In this document: one piece after another, positions 8,319-15,709 of the stretch
Layout: every line of letters begins with the position of its first letter
Numbering within the stretch: position 1 is the first letter of the stretch
DNA from: COE1 sp045579665
GTDB taxonomy: Bacteria > Bacillota > Clostridia > Lachnospirales > Lachnospiraceae
Length of the DNA: 32,759 nt
Assembly (NCBI GenBank): GCA_045579665.1
Contig: JAZNMO010000032.1
Span: 1-32,759, forward strand
Direction of reading: 5' to 3'
Made by a program: the position numbers and the translations under genes
Notes under the pieces: generated by a model
The model's input: only the letters and a program-made list of their open reading frames with translations
Databases searched by the model: none
What the model was told of the DNA's origin: nothing

Positions 8319-11300
8319 ATGAATATTAATTGGGGAAAAATAAAAGACGGCTTCAAAGGATTTGAAAAATTAGCTGTTGAATTTGTAAAGGAAAATGAAC
8401 CGCAAAATGATTGCGAATGGAAACACACAAAGAATACCAGAGATGGAAATCATGATGCAATTCTGTCTAGAGAAGTTTCAGAAAAACCTAAACCGGAGTT
8501 TGCATTATTTGTTGGATATGCAAATAATGTAGATGTCTGGTGGATGGAAGCAAAATATTCCGCTAACGCAGACGAAAAAAATAAAGTAATAAGCAGATAC
8601 CGTCTGGATGCAACTATTGTTAGTGCAATTTTAGCCTGCAGTATTTCCAAAATAATTTTTGTTACTAATTTAGAAATAGCTTCCAAAACAATTGCCGACA
8701 TTCGTGAAGCACTATTATGTTCTAATAGTTGCGAAGAAGTGAAGTTTTATACAAAAAGTCATTTGGAAAATTGGCTTTTGGATAAGTCATACTCCTTTTT
8801 TGAATCCTGGTTTGATTGCTCACTTGATATATACCAAAAATTAGAAAGACCACCATTTAATTGCATTGAAGAGCTTTGCTTTTATAATATTGGAAATAAT
8901 TTCTTTCAGGAACCCTTATCTTCTGTATATACAGGAGTTATATATGAAATTCATTTTTCCATTTCCGTGCAGAAAGATTTTGATGCTACATTAAATAGTA
9001 GCATTAATATTCAATTATTATCAGAAGATGCTAAAAATTTGCATTTAAAAAAAGGAATTAATAACTTCATTTTCACTGCCTGTATACCGGAAAACTTAAA
9101 ATATGAGCCTATTCTAAAAAAGGATACAACCGGTGAGTATAAAACTATACAACCGTTATCCATTACATATATATTAAAAAATGAGTATAGTTCAAGAAAT
9201 TTTCAAATGCAAATCATTCCGGCGACCGCAATAAAAATTATTAATTCCGCAAATATGTTTTTTGATATTCCCTCACAAAATGAGGTGGTTCAGCAATTAT
9301 GCAATGAACTGTCAAGTTACAGAAAGAATTCGAATTGTTTATTCTCGCTAATTTCAATATATGGAAGCTCCGGTATTGGGAAATCGTATGTTTTGCAGTT
9401 ATTTAAAAGCACATTAATGAAAGAAAAACGCGTTATAATATGCAATGCCTATGCTTTCTCGGGAGATAAAATAGAGGACATAAAAGTATTTAAAAAAATT
9501 GTTTTTCATTTATTCTTCCCATATTTATTTTTTGAAGATTTGGATTTAGACTATGTAAATGAGTTACGAATTCAATTTCCAAAGATGAAAAATACATTTT
9601 GGGACTTTGTATTCTTTTCAACCGAAATTGAAGATTTCATAAAATATATTCAAAATCCAAAACTATTGGCAGACATATTTCCAAATAATATTTGCATTAA
9701 TGAACGTATTATTATTTTAGATGATATTCACAAAGTACCAACAGAATACAAAAGTATATTAAAGGAAATGCTTATGCTATTAATAAACCGTGACTACCCT
9801 ATTTTTTGCATTGCAACCTCACATCAGAAAATTTCTATAGAAAAATATAGAAGTGGAAAAAAACAATATTTTAATACCATCGAGTTAAAGATTACTAATG
9901 ATGATATATGCACACTTCTCAACAGCAAAAATATTAATATTGATAAAGCCAGTATAACAACACTTTTCGGCTCTGTAATAGAAGTGCTATATTTTATGAA
10001 ATATTTGACCCTGTTGGATGATTCTATAAAAAACATTAATGACTTTAAGCTAGCATATCATTCCTTCATGCAATGTGAACTTTTAAAAAATGAAATAGTG
10101 GCTAAATTTAGAAATACTTTTGGTGAAAATGTGGATGCGCAAGCACTTTGTTCTTGTATTTATTATACCTTATCGGGAATACCGCAAAAATTGATATACG
10201 ATATTCCTCACTCTGCAGAGATAATTAATTTGTTATTAGACGCAGAATTAATCAAAAAGAATGATGATGATTCCTTTGTGTGTTGGCATGACTATTATAG
10301 AGAGATTTTTATTGGTCATTTTTCCTTAATACCGTACAGCGGATTATATATTCCCTTTGAAGATGTATACTATACAAAATTACAGCTTGAGCTAAAAAGC
10401 CGAGAAAATGATACTATAGAGGACGTGTTAACCAAAATCCAGTGCTTATTTGCTGAGCAAAAATATTATTCGATCTATTATATTTTGGAAAATATTTTTC
10501 TGACAGAATCTGTTAAAAGGCAATTTAAAAGTAGCATTAGTTCCAAGAATTATTTTTTGCTTTTTGCTTATTTTGCATATGCAAATACAAATGCCGGTAC
10601 CATTTACTCTGGATATGACATATTTGAAAGCTTATATACAGAGGCTGTTCCTGTAGCCGATCATACGGTAATAATAATTCGTTATATTATATTATGGGAA
10701 ATGATCAATTCACTATATGAAAATGATAGGTATCAGAATGCTTTGCATAAAATAAATTGTTTTGACAAAATGCCGACAACAGTTCAAAATAATTGGAAGC
10801 CCTTGTTTGGTTGGGATCTTCAATCGTTAAAATACGCTGTAAATACGGTAAAATTGTTTATTGACAGTGAAAATGGCATCAATTGTCTGAACAGGGTTCC
10901 AACAAAAGAGTTTTTATCCCAAAATGATATTCCTTTTTCGACATATCGATTGCTTTTATGTAATCTTACAAATGACTATCACACGGCAGAAAAATTACTT
11001 AAAGAATATAATATTATAGTACAAGATAGGATGGATTGCGATGCTAAAACAAAATATATGTATAATTTTGCCGTGACATTTCTTGATTGTATTAAAGATG
11101 ATGCAGATATTAGTGAAGTTATTACTGCAAATAATTTATTAAAGGAAAATTTTATAAATGATTACAATCGCCACATTTTTGCTATCTCTCTTTTAGCATT
11201 ATCAAAAGGAGCGTTAACATTATGTGAGCAGTATAGATTGGAATATATGAAAACGCAAAGACCGATGAAAATACGCCAACAAGCTTTTGAAGCAGCGTAT

Positions 11301-11522
11301 TCAGCATTAGTCTACTTGTATAAATACCAAAAAGAGGCCGCATTAATTGAACTGAAAAGAGAAGAGGAATTATTATCTGAAAAGGAAACATATCTTCCAA
11401 TCATTAGACATAATATAAAGTATATAAGTGAATACGATCCCTCGTTGGATAATTTGGAGTTCTATCTGGGAGCTCCTCTTCAGGCTGGTAAATATTATAT
11501 AGACATCCGCATGCTATATTAA
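8319..11522 (+). CDS. STAND NTPase with N-terminal PD-(D/E)XK-like nuclease (Avs-like)
   Basis: A 1067-residue cytoplasmic protein. The N-terminal ~170 residues look like an Mrr-type PD-(D/E)XK nuclease: FEKLAVEFVKE near 15-25, the metal-binding Asp46 in GNHDA, and E77-A-K79 in WWMEAKYS. A P-loop NTPase follows, with Walker A GSSGIGKS (349-356, K355) and Walker B IIILDD (D468/D469). The last ~400 residues are helical with TPR-like character. Nuclease, STAND NTPase and helical sensor in that order is the layout of the Avs antiviral STAND proteins, which recognise phage proteins and then cut DNA. I do not claim a specific Avs class. The DNA is clearly more AT-rich than its neighbours, suggesting transfer. 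An AGGAG lies 11 nt before the ATG, and the gene starts 25 bp inside the left inverted repeat. It converges with the glycosyltransferase. Confidence 0.82.
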   Translation: MNINWGKIKDGFKGFEKLAVEFVKENEPQNDCEWKHTKNTRDGNHDAILSREVSEKPKPEFALFVGYANNVDVWWMEAKYSANADEKNKVISRYRLDATIVSAILACSISKIIFVTNLEIASKTIADIREALLCSNSCEEVKFYTKSHLENWLLDKSYSFFESWFDCSLDIYQKLERPPFNCIEELCFYNIGNNFFQEPLSSVYTGVIYEIHFSISVQKDFDATLNSSINIQLLSEDAKNLHLKKGINNFIFTACIPENLKYEPILKKDTTGEYKTIQPLSITYILKNEYSSRNFQMQIIPATAIKIINSANMFFDIPSQNEVVQQLCNELSSYRKNSNCLFSLISIYGSSGIGKSYVLQLFKSTLMKEKRVIICNAYAFSGDKIEDIKVFKKIVFHLFFPYLFFEDLDLDYVNELRIQFPKMKNTFWDFVFFSTEIEDFIKYIQNPKLLADIFPNNICINERIIILDDIHKVPTEYKSILKEMLMLLINRDYPIFCIATSHQKISIEKYRSGKKQYFNTIELKITNDDICTLLNSKNINIDKASITTLFGSVIEVLYFMKYLTLLDDSIKNINDFKLAYHSFMQCELLKNEIVAKFRNTFGENVDAQALCSCIYYTLSGIPQKLIYDIPHSAEIINLLLDAELIKKNDDDSFVCWHDYYREIFIGHFSLIPYSGLYIPFEDVYYTKLQLELKSRENDTIEDVLTKIQCLFAEQKYYSIYYILENIFLTESVKRQFKSSISSKNYFLLFAYFAYANTNAGTIYSGYDIFESLYTEAVPVADHTVIIIRYIILWEMINSLYENDRYQNALHKINCFDKMPTTVQNNWKPLFGWDLQSLKYAVNTVKLFIDSENGINCLNRVPTKEFLSQNDIPFSTYRLLLCNLTNDYHTAEKLLKEYNIIVQDRMDCDAKTKYMYNFAVTFLDCIKDDADISEVITANNLLKENFINDYNRHIFAISLLALSKGALTLCEQYRLEYMKTQRPMKIRQQAFEAAYSALVYLYKYQKEAALIELKREEELLSEKETYLPIIRHNIKYISEYDPSLDNLEFYLGAPLQAGKYYIDIRMLY

Positions 11523-11540
11523 AGGCCATAGTATGCGGAT
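11505..11540. terminator. Shared terminator between the two convergent cassette genes
   Basis: ATCCGCATGCTAT (11505-11517) pairs with 11528-11540 with one G-U pair and a 10-nt loop. It overlaps the STAND gene's stop and precedes the glycosyltransferase stop, so it could serve either gene and would keep working after inversion of the segment. Confidence 0.65.
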
Positions 11541-11553
11541 ATCTCTACATTTC

Positions 11554-12527
11554 TTAAAATATGGTAGTATCAATAATATTAGGCTGGATGTGTTTGCGTA
11601 ATTCTTCGGCAGATAAGAAATCAATATATTCTTCTGCATCAACAACTTTTTTTAATTGAGCAAAAGAGTATTTGAGATATTTCTTTTTAGTATTTTCATC
11701 AGCAACAAACTCAAATATTTGGCGAACAATTAAATTATAAAAATGTTGCAACGAAGAATAATAGTTAAAACGAAATTTTTCATAAATATTATTTTTATAT
11801 AGATAACTTTTAATCATTTGATATGCCGACATCATATCATCTATATTTTTTTTGCTAAATGACTGTACAATAGATCCTGAACGTTTGTAGTGGTGATAGA
11901 CAACATGTGGAACACAGACAATTTTGTTTGCTGCTAATGTGCAACTATATGAGAATGGCTGATCTTCAAAAAATATATGTTCAGGGAATGTTAACAAATT
12001 ATTTGTCAAAAAAGTTTTTCGATATATTTTATTCAAAGCTGACGGCAAAAATTTTATGCCATAATTATATTCATTCGTCATAATACGAAATGCTATTTCG
12101 CCAGAAAAAAATAATCCTGATCGTATTTACATTTATATAGAGGGGTAGATGTATTGTAATCGTATTCGCGCACCAAACTACAAGTAACAATGTCTGCATT
12201 TGACTGTTTTGCCTTATTATACATCACTTCTAAATAATTTAAGTCTATCCAGTCATCGCTGTCGATAAAAGATATGTATTCTCCGGATGCCTGCTGAAGC
12301 GCTTTATTTCTAGCTCCCCCAGGGCCAAGACTGGAAGAAAGAGGTAAAAACAAAATATTATCATGTTGTGAGGCCAGTTTGGTGGCTATTTGAGGGGTAC
12401 TATCTGTAGATGCATCATCTGCAATAATGATTTCAATGTCTGATAATGTTTGGTTTATAACGGAATCTATGCATTTCAATAAATACTTTTCAGTATTATG
12501 TGTTGTAATAATAACACTTACTTTCAT
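11554..12527 (-). pseudogene. Family 2 glycosyltransferase, frameshifted at an A7 tract
   Basis: Two frames together make one GT-A glycosyltransferase. The first (12527-12093) has the SVIITTHNTEKYLLKCIDS start, ADD (D37/D38) and the metal-binding DSDD (89-92). The second (12081-11554) carries the C-terminal half (ALNKIYRKTF, FPEHIFFEDQPFSY). They join in phase if one base is added to the seven-A tract at 12105-12111 (T7 in the sense strand), giving about 324 residues, normal for capsule or cell-wall GT2 enzymes. The start at 12527 has GGAGG 8 nt upstream. Such enzymes transfer a nucleotide-sugar residue to surface polysaccharide. The single-base slip in a homopolymer could be phase variation, decay or a read error. 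The gene faces inward from the right inverted repeat. Confidence 0.8.
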
Positions 12528-12560
12528 AATCAAATCCTCCTTGTATACTCGGTGATACTG

Positions 12561-12632
12561 AAATAGACTAATAATATCTGATTAGCCATCAAGTTTTTTG
12601 TAAGAAAACCGACGGATAACTAAAAATTATCC
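12561..12632 (-). repeat. Right 72-bp inverted repeat of the 4.4-kb segment
   Basis: Perfect reverse complement of 8223-8294. It lies between the glycosyltransferase start and the NYN gene stop. The two-arm site at its outer end is shorter here (GGATAA/TTATCC), because the flanking bases differ from those on the left. Confidence 0.95.
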
Positions 12633-12640
12633 TATATTCT

Positions 12641-12669
12641 ATTATACTCTCAAACTTTTCGCCGTACAA
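12641..12669 (-). promoter_or_regulatory. Promoter-like sequence just outside the right inverted repeat
   Basis: On the minus strand: TTGTAC (12669-12664), a 17-bp spacer, then a perfect TATAAT (12646-12641). Expected transcription starts near 12634, at the edge of the inverted repeat, running into the segment. It overlaps the last codons of the NYN gene. In this orientation it would drive the glycosyltransferase; after inversion, the STAND gene. Confidence 0.55.
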
Positions 12670-13417
12670 ACACAATCGTATGCACCCCATCCTTGCCTGG
12701 CTCGAACTTCACATCAAACTTGTCCTTATTGCCTTGGATTAATTGTGTCATATTTTTATAGCCATAATTTCTTGCATCAAAACCTGATATCCTCTTTTTT
12801 AGGTAGATTCCAACACTGGCTAGATTTTCCCAATCTTCCTCTAACATGTTTAAGATACAATTTATGATTTCCTCTTCCTTCGGAACACTAATTGTTTCTT
12901 CACCCTCAGCATCCTCTACTACATCCTGCAGTTCTTCTACTTCCTCTTCTTCTGTAGCATCTAATGCAACAGCTTCTTCCTCAATCTGGTAAATCAGGTC
13001 AAGCACCTTAAACTCATCACACGCCTGCGCAAGTGACTCATTAGCTTTCTTTTCACCCATACCAATCAAAACCTTACCAGATTCTTTAATACGGTAAGCC
13101 AACTTTGTAAAATCACTATCACTTGTCACAAGGCATATAATATCAACTTCTCCACCATGTAAGATATCCATTGTATCTATTGTTAACGCTTGGTCGGCAA
13201 TACTCTTGCCATGCGCATAACTTATCTGTAGCATAGGTGTAATTCCATGCTTTGGCATAATTTTGTACCATGCTCTAACATTCGGCGAAGCAATAGAACC
13301 ATACAATCGGAACACCTTAATTCTTCCCAATCTCGTTGCTTCCTGCTTGATACACTCTGCATACCTTGGTGATATGTTATCACCATCAATCAGTATGGCA
13401 ACCTGTTTTTCATTCAT
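12650..13417 (-). CDS. NYN (PIN-like) domain protein with C-terminal LOTUS/OST-HTH
   Basis: A 255-residue cytoplasmic protein. Residues 1-150 form a NYN/LabA-like PIN fold with the acidic metal site visible as D11/D13 (IDGDN), D75 and D100/D102 (TSDSDF). An acidic linker rich in E follows (about 147-182). The C-terminal ~70 residues (about 184-252) match an OST-HTH/LOTUS RNA-binding module (NLASVGIYLKKR, GYKNMTQLIQ, FDVKF). NYN proteins are metal-dependent RNases or RNA-binding proteins, and LOTUS domains bind RNA, so a role in RNA decay is likely. The gene is monocistronic, reads toward the right inverted repeat, and its 3' end carries a promoter-like sequence. This is a common chromosomal gene in clostridia, probably not part of the island. 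Confidence 0.9.
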   Translation of the reverse strand: MNEKQVAILIDGDNISPRYAECIKQEATRLGRIKVFRLYGSIASPNVRAWYKIMPKHGITPMLQISYAHGKSIADQALTIDTMDILHGGEVDIICLVTSDSDFTKLAYRIKESGKVLIGMGEKKANESLAQACDEFKVLDLIYQIEEEAVALDATEEEEVEELQDVVEDAEGEETISVPKEEEIINCILNMLEEDWENLASVGIYLKKRISGFDARNYGYKNMTQLIQGNKDKFDVKFEPGKDGVHTIVFVRRKV

Positions 13418-13573
13418 ATAAAATTCCCCTTTCTATCTTGAATTAGTCACCCTTCTTCAACTTAACTTTCAAGCATTTTACTCCATCCCCTTTTATTATA
13501 TTACAATTTCTTTTAAATAAAAGAATCTTTCTTCTTTGATTTACTCCACTTTAATATGTACTTTCAACTACAT

Positions 13574-13969
13574 TCAAAAAACAACTTGCTTAAAACCTGC
13601 AGTAAATTGATGATTCTTTTCGTAAAAATACAATCTACTGCCAGAATTTAATTCGATAGTTAAATATTCTCCTATCTCTTGATTAAAATTGTATGTTTTG
13701 TATAATATCCAAACTCCTGCAGCCACTACAAGAATTCCTATAACTGAAATAAAATCTCCCACTAAAAACAATATCGCTCCCACAGCCAATGCTACAATAA
13801 CCTGCATAGGATACTATTTTTTCTTCTCTTTTACTACACTGACTCTGCTTATGCTGGACAAAGGAATAAACGTATCATTATATGCAAAAACATTCCTTGC
13901 AATTTTCAACTACTTTGTTTCAATCTTATCTTTCTGGCTTTCTCCAATACTAAATTTTTGCTCTTTCAT
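13574..13969 (-). pseudogene. Small membrane protein gene with two in-frame TAG codons
   Basis: One 132-codon frame has an excellent GGAGGGG ribosome site before the ATG at 13969. It is interrupted by TAG at codon 20 (13912-13910) and codon 52 (13816-13814), yet the sequence on both sides reads as one protein: a short N-terminus, a strand segment (NVFAYNDTFIPLSSISRVSV), two membrane helices (about 57-93) and a strand-rich tail. The layout resembles the small DUF6232-type proteins, which I offer only as a likeness. A 77-residue piece from 13807 has no evident ribosome site. Two stops, both amber, with otherwise clean coding sequence suggest recent inactivation; amber suppression is a less likely alternative. 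Confidence 0.6.
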
Positions 13970-14111
13970 ATCGCCCCTCCTACAACTGTAATTGTTTTTA
14001 CTATAAATCTATTTTACAATTTTCCCCAAAATCACACAAAGAGCTACAGTTCTGGTAAGTATTACCTATTGATGCCATTCTATAAACCAGCATTTCCAAT
14101 CAGCAACTACT

Positions 14112-15620
14112 TTACCCCCTTGGCAAACTCCTCTCCACACACAGCGCTCCCCAGCCTGTCATTCCATTCGGTGTCACCTCATATCCCGGCAGCTGTACTG
14201 CGCCCTTGTTAAGATATGCCTTTAGTCTCTGCCCATACAGATACGGGTCATTTCCGCGGATAATTCCCCACTCCATCAAGAGTGCCGCACTGCCCGCTAC
14301 AAGAGGTGTTGCAAAGGAGGTGCCCGATACGTTTTCATAACCTCCTCCCGGTACCGGTACCCGAATCCCAACACCGGGTGCCACTATGTCCGGCTTACTA
14401 AAGGCAACACCATATGCCGCTCCTGCTGCCGTTGCTCTTCCTTCTTCATAGCGATACACATAGCCCCTTCCCGAAAAGTCTGCATAGCTCCTGCGCTGTC
14501 CGTCATAAGCTCCCACCGTTATCGCCCGCAAGGCAGTGGACGGAATCGTCAGCGTAACCTCAGGTGTAGGTAAGAGAAAGCCTGTTCCCACATTTCTTGC
14601 CACATAGCTTGGAAGAAAGAAGCGATATTCACCTGTCACGGCCTGCACCGGAATCAGCTCCAGTCTCCATACTCCTGAGTTGATATATCTGTCATTTGGA
14701 ATAAAATCAATATAGATTTCCTGATTCACCGAATAGGGCTGTGGCTCACCGATGAAGCACAGAAGCTCGGTCTCTTCCAAGGTTGCCCTCACCGTTTCCA
14801 TACGAGAAGAGTCCAACAATACCTCATCTCCTCCCGGTGAAATAATTCTCAGCCTGAATACATCCTGAAAATGCTTCCAGTACTGTATGCTTAACTGTGT
14901 TTCATAGTCTCCGACTGCCAATTCAATCACTCTGTTTTCCGTTGTTTGCCCCGCACTATGTCCGTTAGAAGCCCCTTCATTTCCACTACCGATTACAATG
15001 GCACACTTTCCCATTTCCGATGCATTATCAATAAACCTCTCTAACAAGGATTCTCCTCTATGGTCTCCATAGGTATTACCAAAGCTGACATTAATGGCTA
15101 CAGGTCTGTTTCTGCGAAGTCCCTCCTTAACTGCAAAGTCGATGCCTCGCATCAGCTGTGTTGTCCTCGGAAAATTATTCTCTAACGGTACTCCCAGCTT
15201 CACCACTAAGATATCCGCTTCCTTTGCAACACCGCTAAGACTTCCTGCCGCAATCCCTGCCACTGCGGTTCCGTGCCCTGAGGTATCACGACTTGGCACC
15301 AACTCAAATCCCTGCTCACGACCTGCTGCCAACGCCGCATTAATCTGCTCTCTTGTAAAATACACACCAGTAGAATAGCCCTCCGGCGGCACAAATCCTC
15401 TTTCTTCATCAGGCCTCACAGTCTGGTCCCATAGACCGATTATCCTTGTCTGTCCATTGGCAGTCTGAAACTCCGGTAAATAGATATCTATTCCGCTATC
15501 AATACAAGCAATAATCACATTTTCTCCCGTCAAATAAGGTTCTCTCCTCGTCACCTGAGGAATACAGGATATCTCCTGACTATAATCATATTCTGTCTGA
15601 CTTGCTCTTACCTGCATCAT
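14112..15620 (-). CDS. Clostridial S8 subtilase (CspB-like) without N-terminal prodomain
   Basis: A 502-residue serine peptidase with the complete subtilisin triad: D41 in ACIDSGID, H116 in DTSGHGT and S435 in GTSFATP. A long insertion between the last two fits the jelly-roll seen in Csp-type germination proteases. No signal peptide is seen. Related clostridial proteins usually carry about 90 extra N-terminal residues, a prodomain ending in a YIEKPKRL-like motif; this one begins close to the catalytic core. A separate protein looking exactly like that prodomain is encoded at 26528-26818. The start has an AAGAGG site and a second ATG follows at once. The hybrid kinase gene upstream has its own terminator, so this gene is probably monocistronic. 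Its substrate is unknown. Confidence 0.9.
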   Translation of the reverse strand: MMQVRASQTEYDYSQEISCIPQVTRREPYLTGENVIIACIDSGIDIYLPEFQTANGQTRIIGLWDQTVRPDEERGFVPPEGYSTGVYFTREQINAALAAGREQGFELVPSRDTSGHGTAVAGIAAGSLSGVAKEADILVVKLGVPLENNFPRTTQLMRGIDFAVKEGLRRNRPVAINVSFGNTYGDHRGESLLERFIDNASEMGKCAIVIGSGNEGASNGHSAGQTTENRVIELAVGDYETQLSIQYWKHFQDVFRLRIISPGGDEVLLDSSRMETVRATLEETELLCFIGEPQPYSVNQEIYIDFIPNDRYINSGVWRLELIPVQAVTGEYRFFLPSYVARNVGTGFLLPTPEVTLTIPSTALRAITVGAYDGQRRSYADFSGRGYVYRYEEGRATAAGAAYGVAFSKPDIVAPGVGIRVPVPGGGYENVSGTSFATPLVAGSAALLMEWGIIRGNDPYLYGQRLKAYLNKGAVQLPGYEVTPNGMTGWGALCVERSLPRG

Positions 15621-15677
15621 TTATAAACCTCTTACATCGTTTCTCTATCATATGTTGAAGCTAACCTTTGCGACAAA

Positions 15678-15702
15678 AGAGTGCGGTATAAAACCGCACT
15701 CT
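15678..15702 (-). terminator. Terminator of the hybrid histidine kinase gene
   Basis: AGAGTGCGGT (15678-15687) pairs perfectly with 15693-15702 around ATAAA. The minus strand continues into TTTTGTCG. It lies 7 bp past the kinase stop. Confidence 0.85.
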
Positions 15703-15709
15703 CCAATCA

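Noticed and set aside
8223..12632. Ordinary composite transposon
   Set aside because: No transposase lies inside, the 72-bp repeats do not encode anything, and no clear target duplication is seen at the ends; inversion fits better, though a non-autonomous element is not excluded.
12650..13417. NYN protein as part of the defence cassette
   Set aside because: It lies outside the inverted repeats, has normal composition and is a common chromosomal gene type in clostridia.
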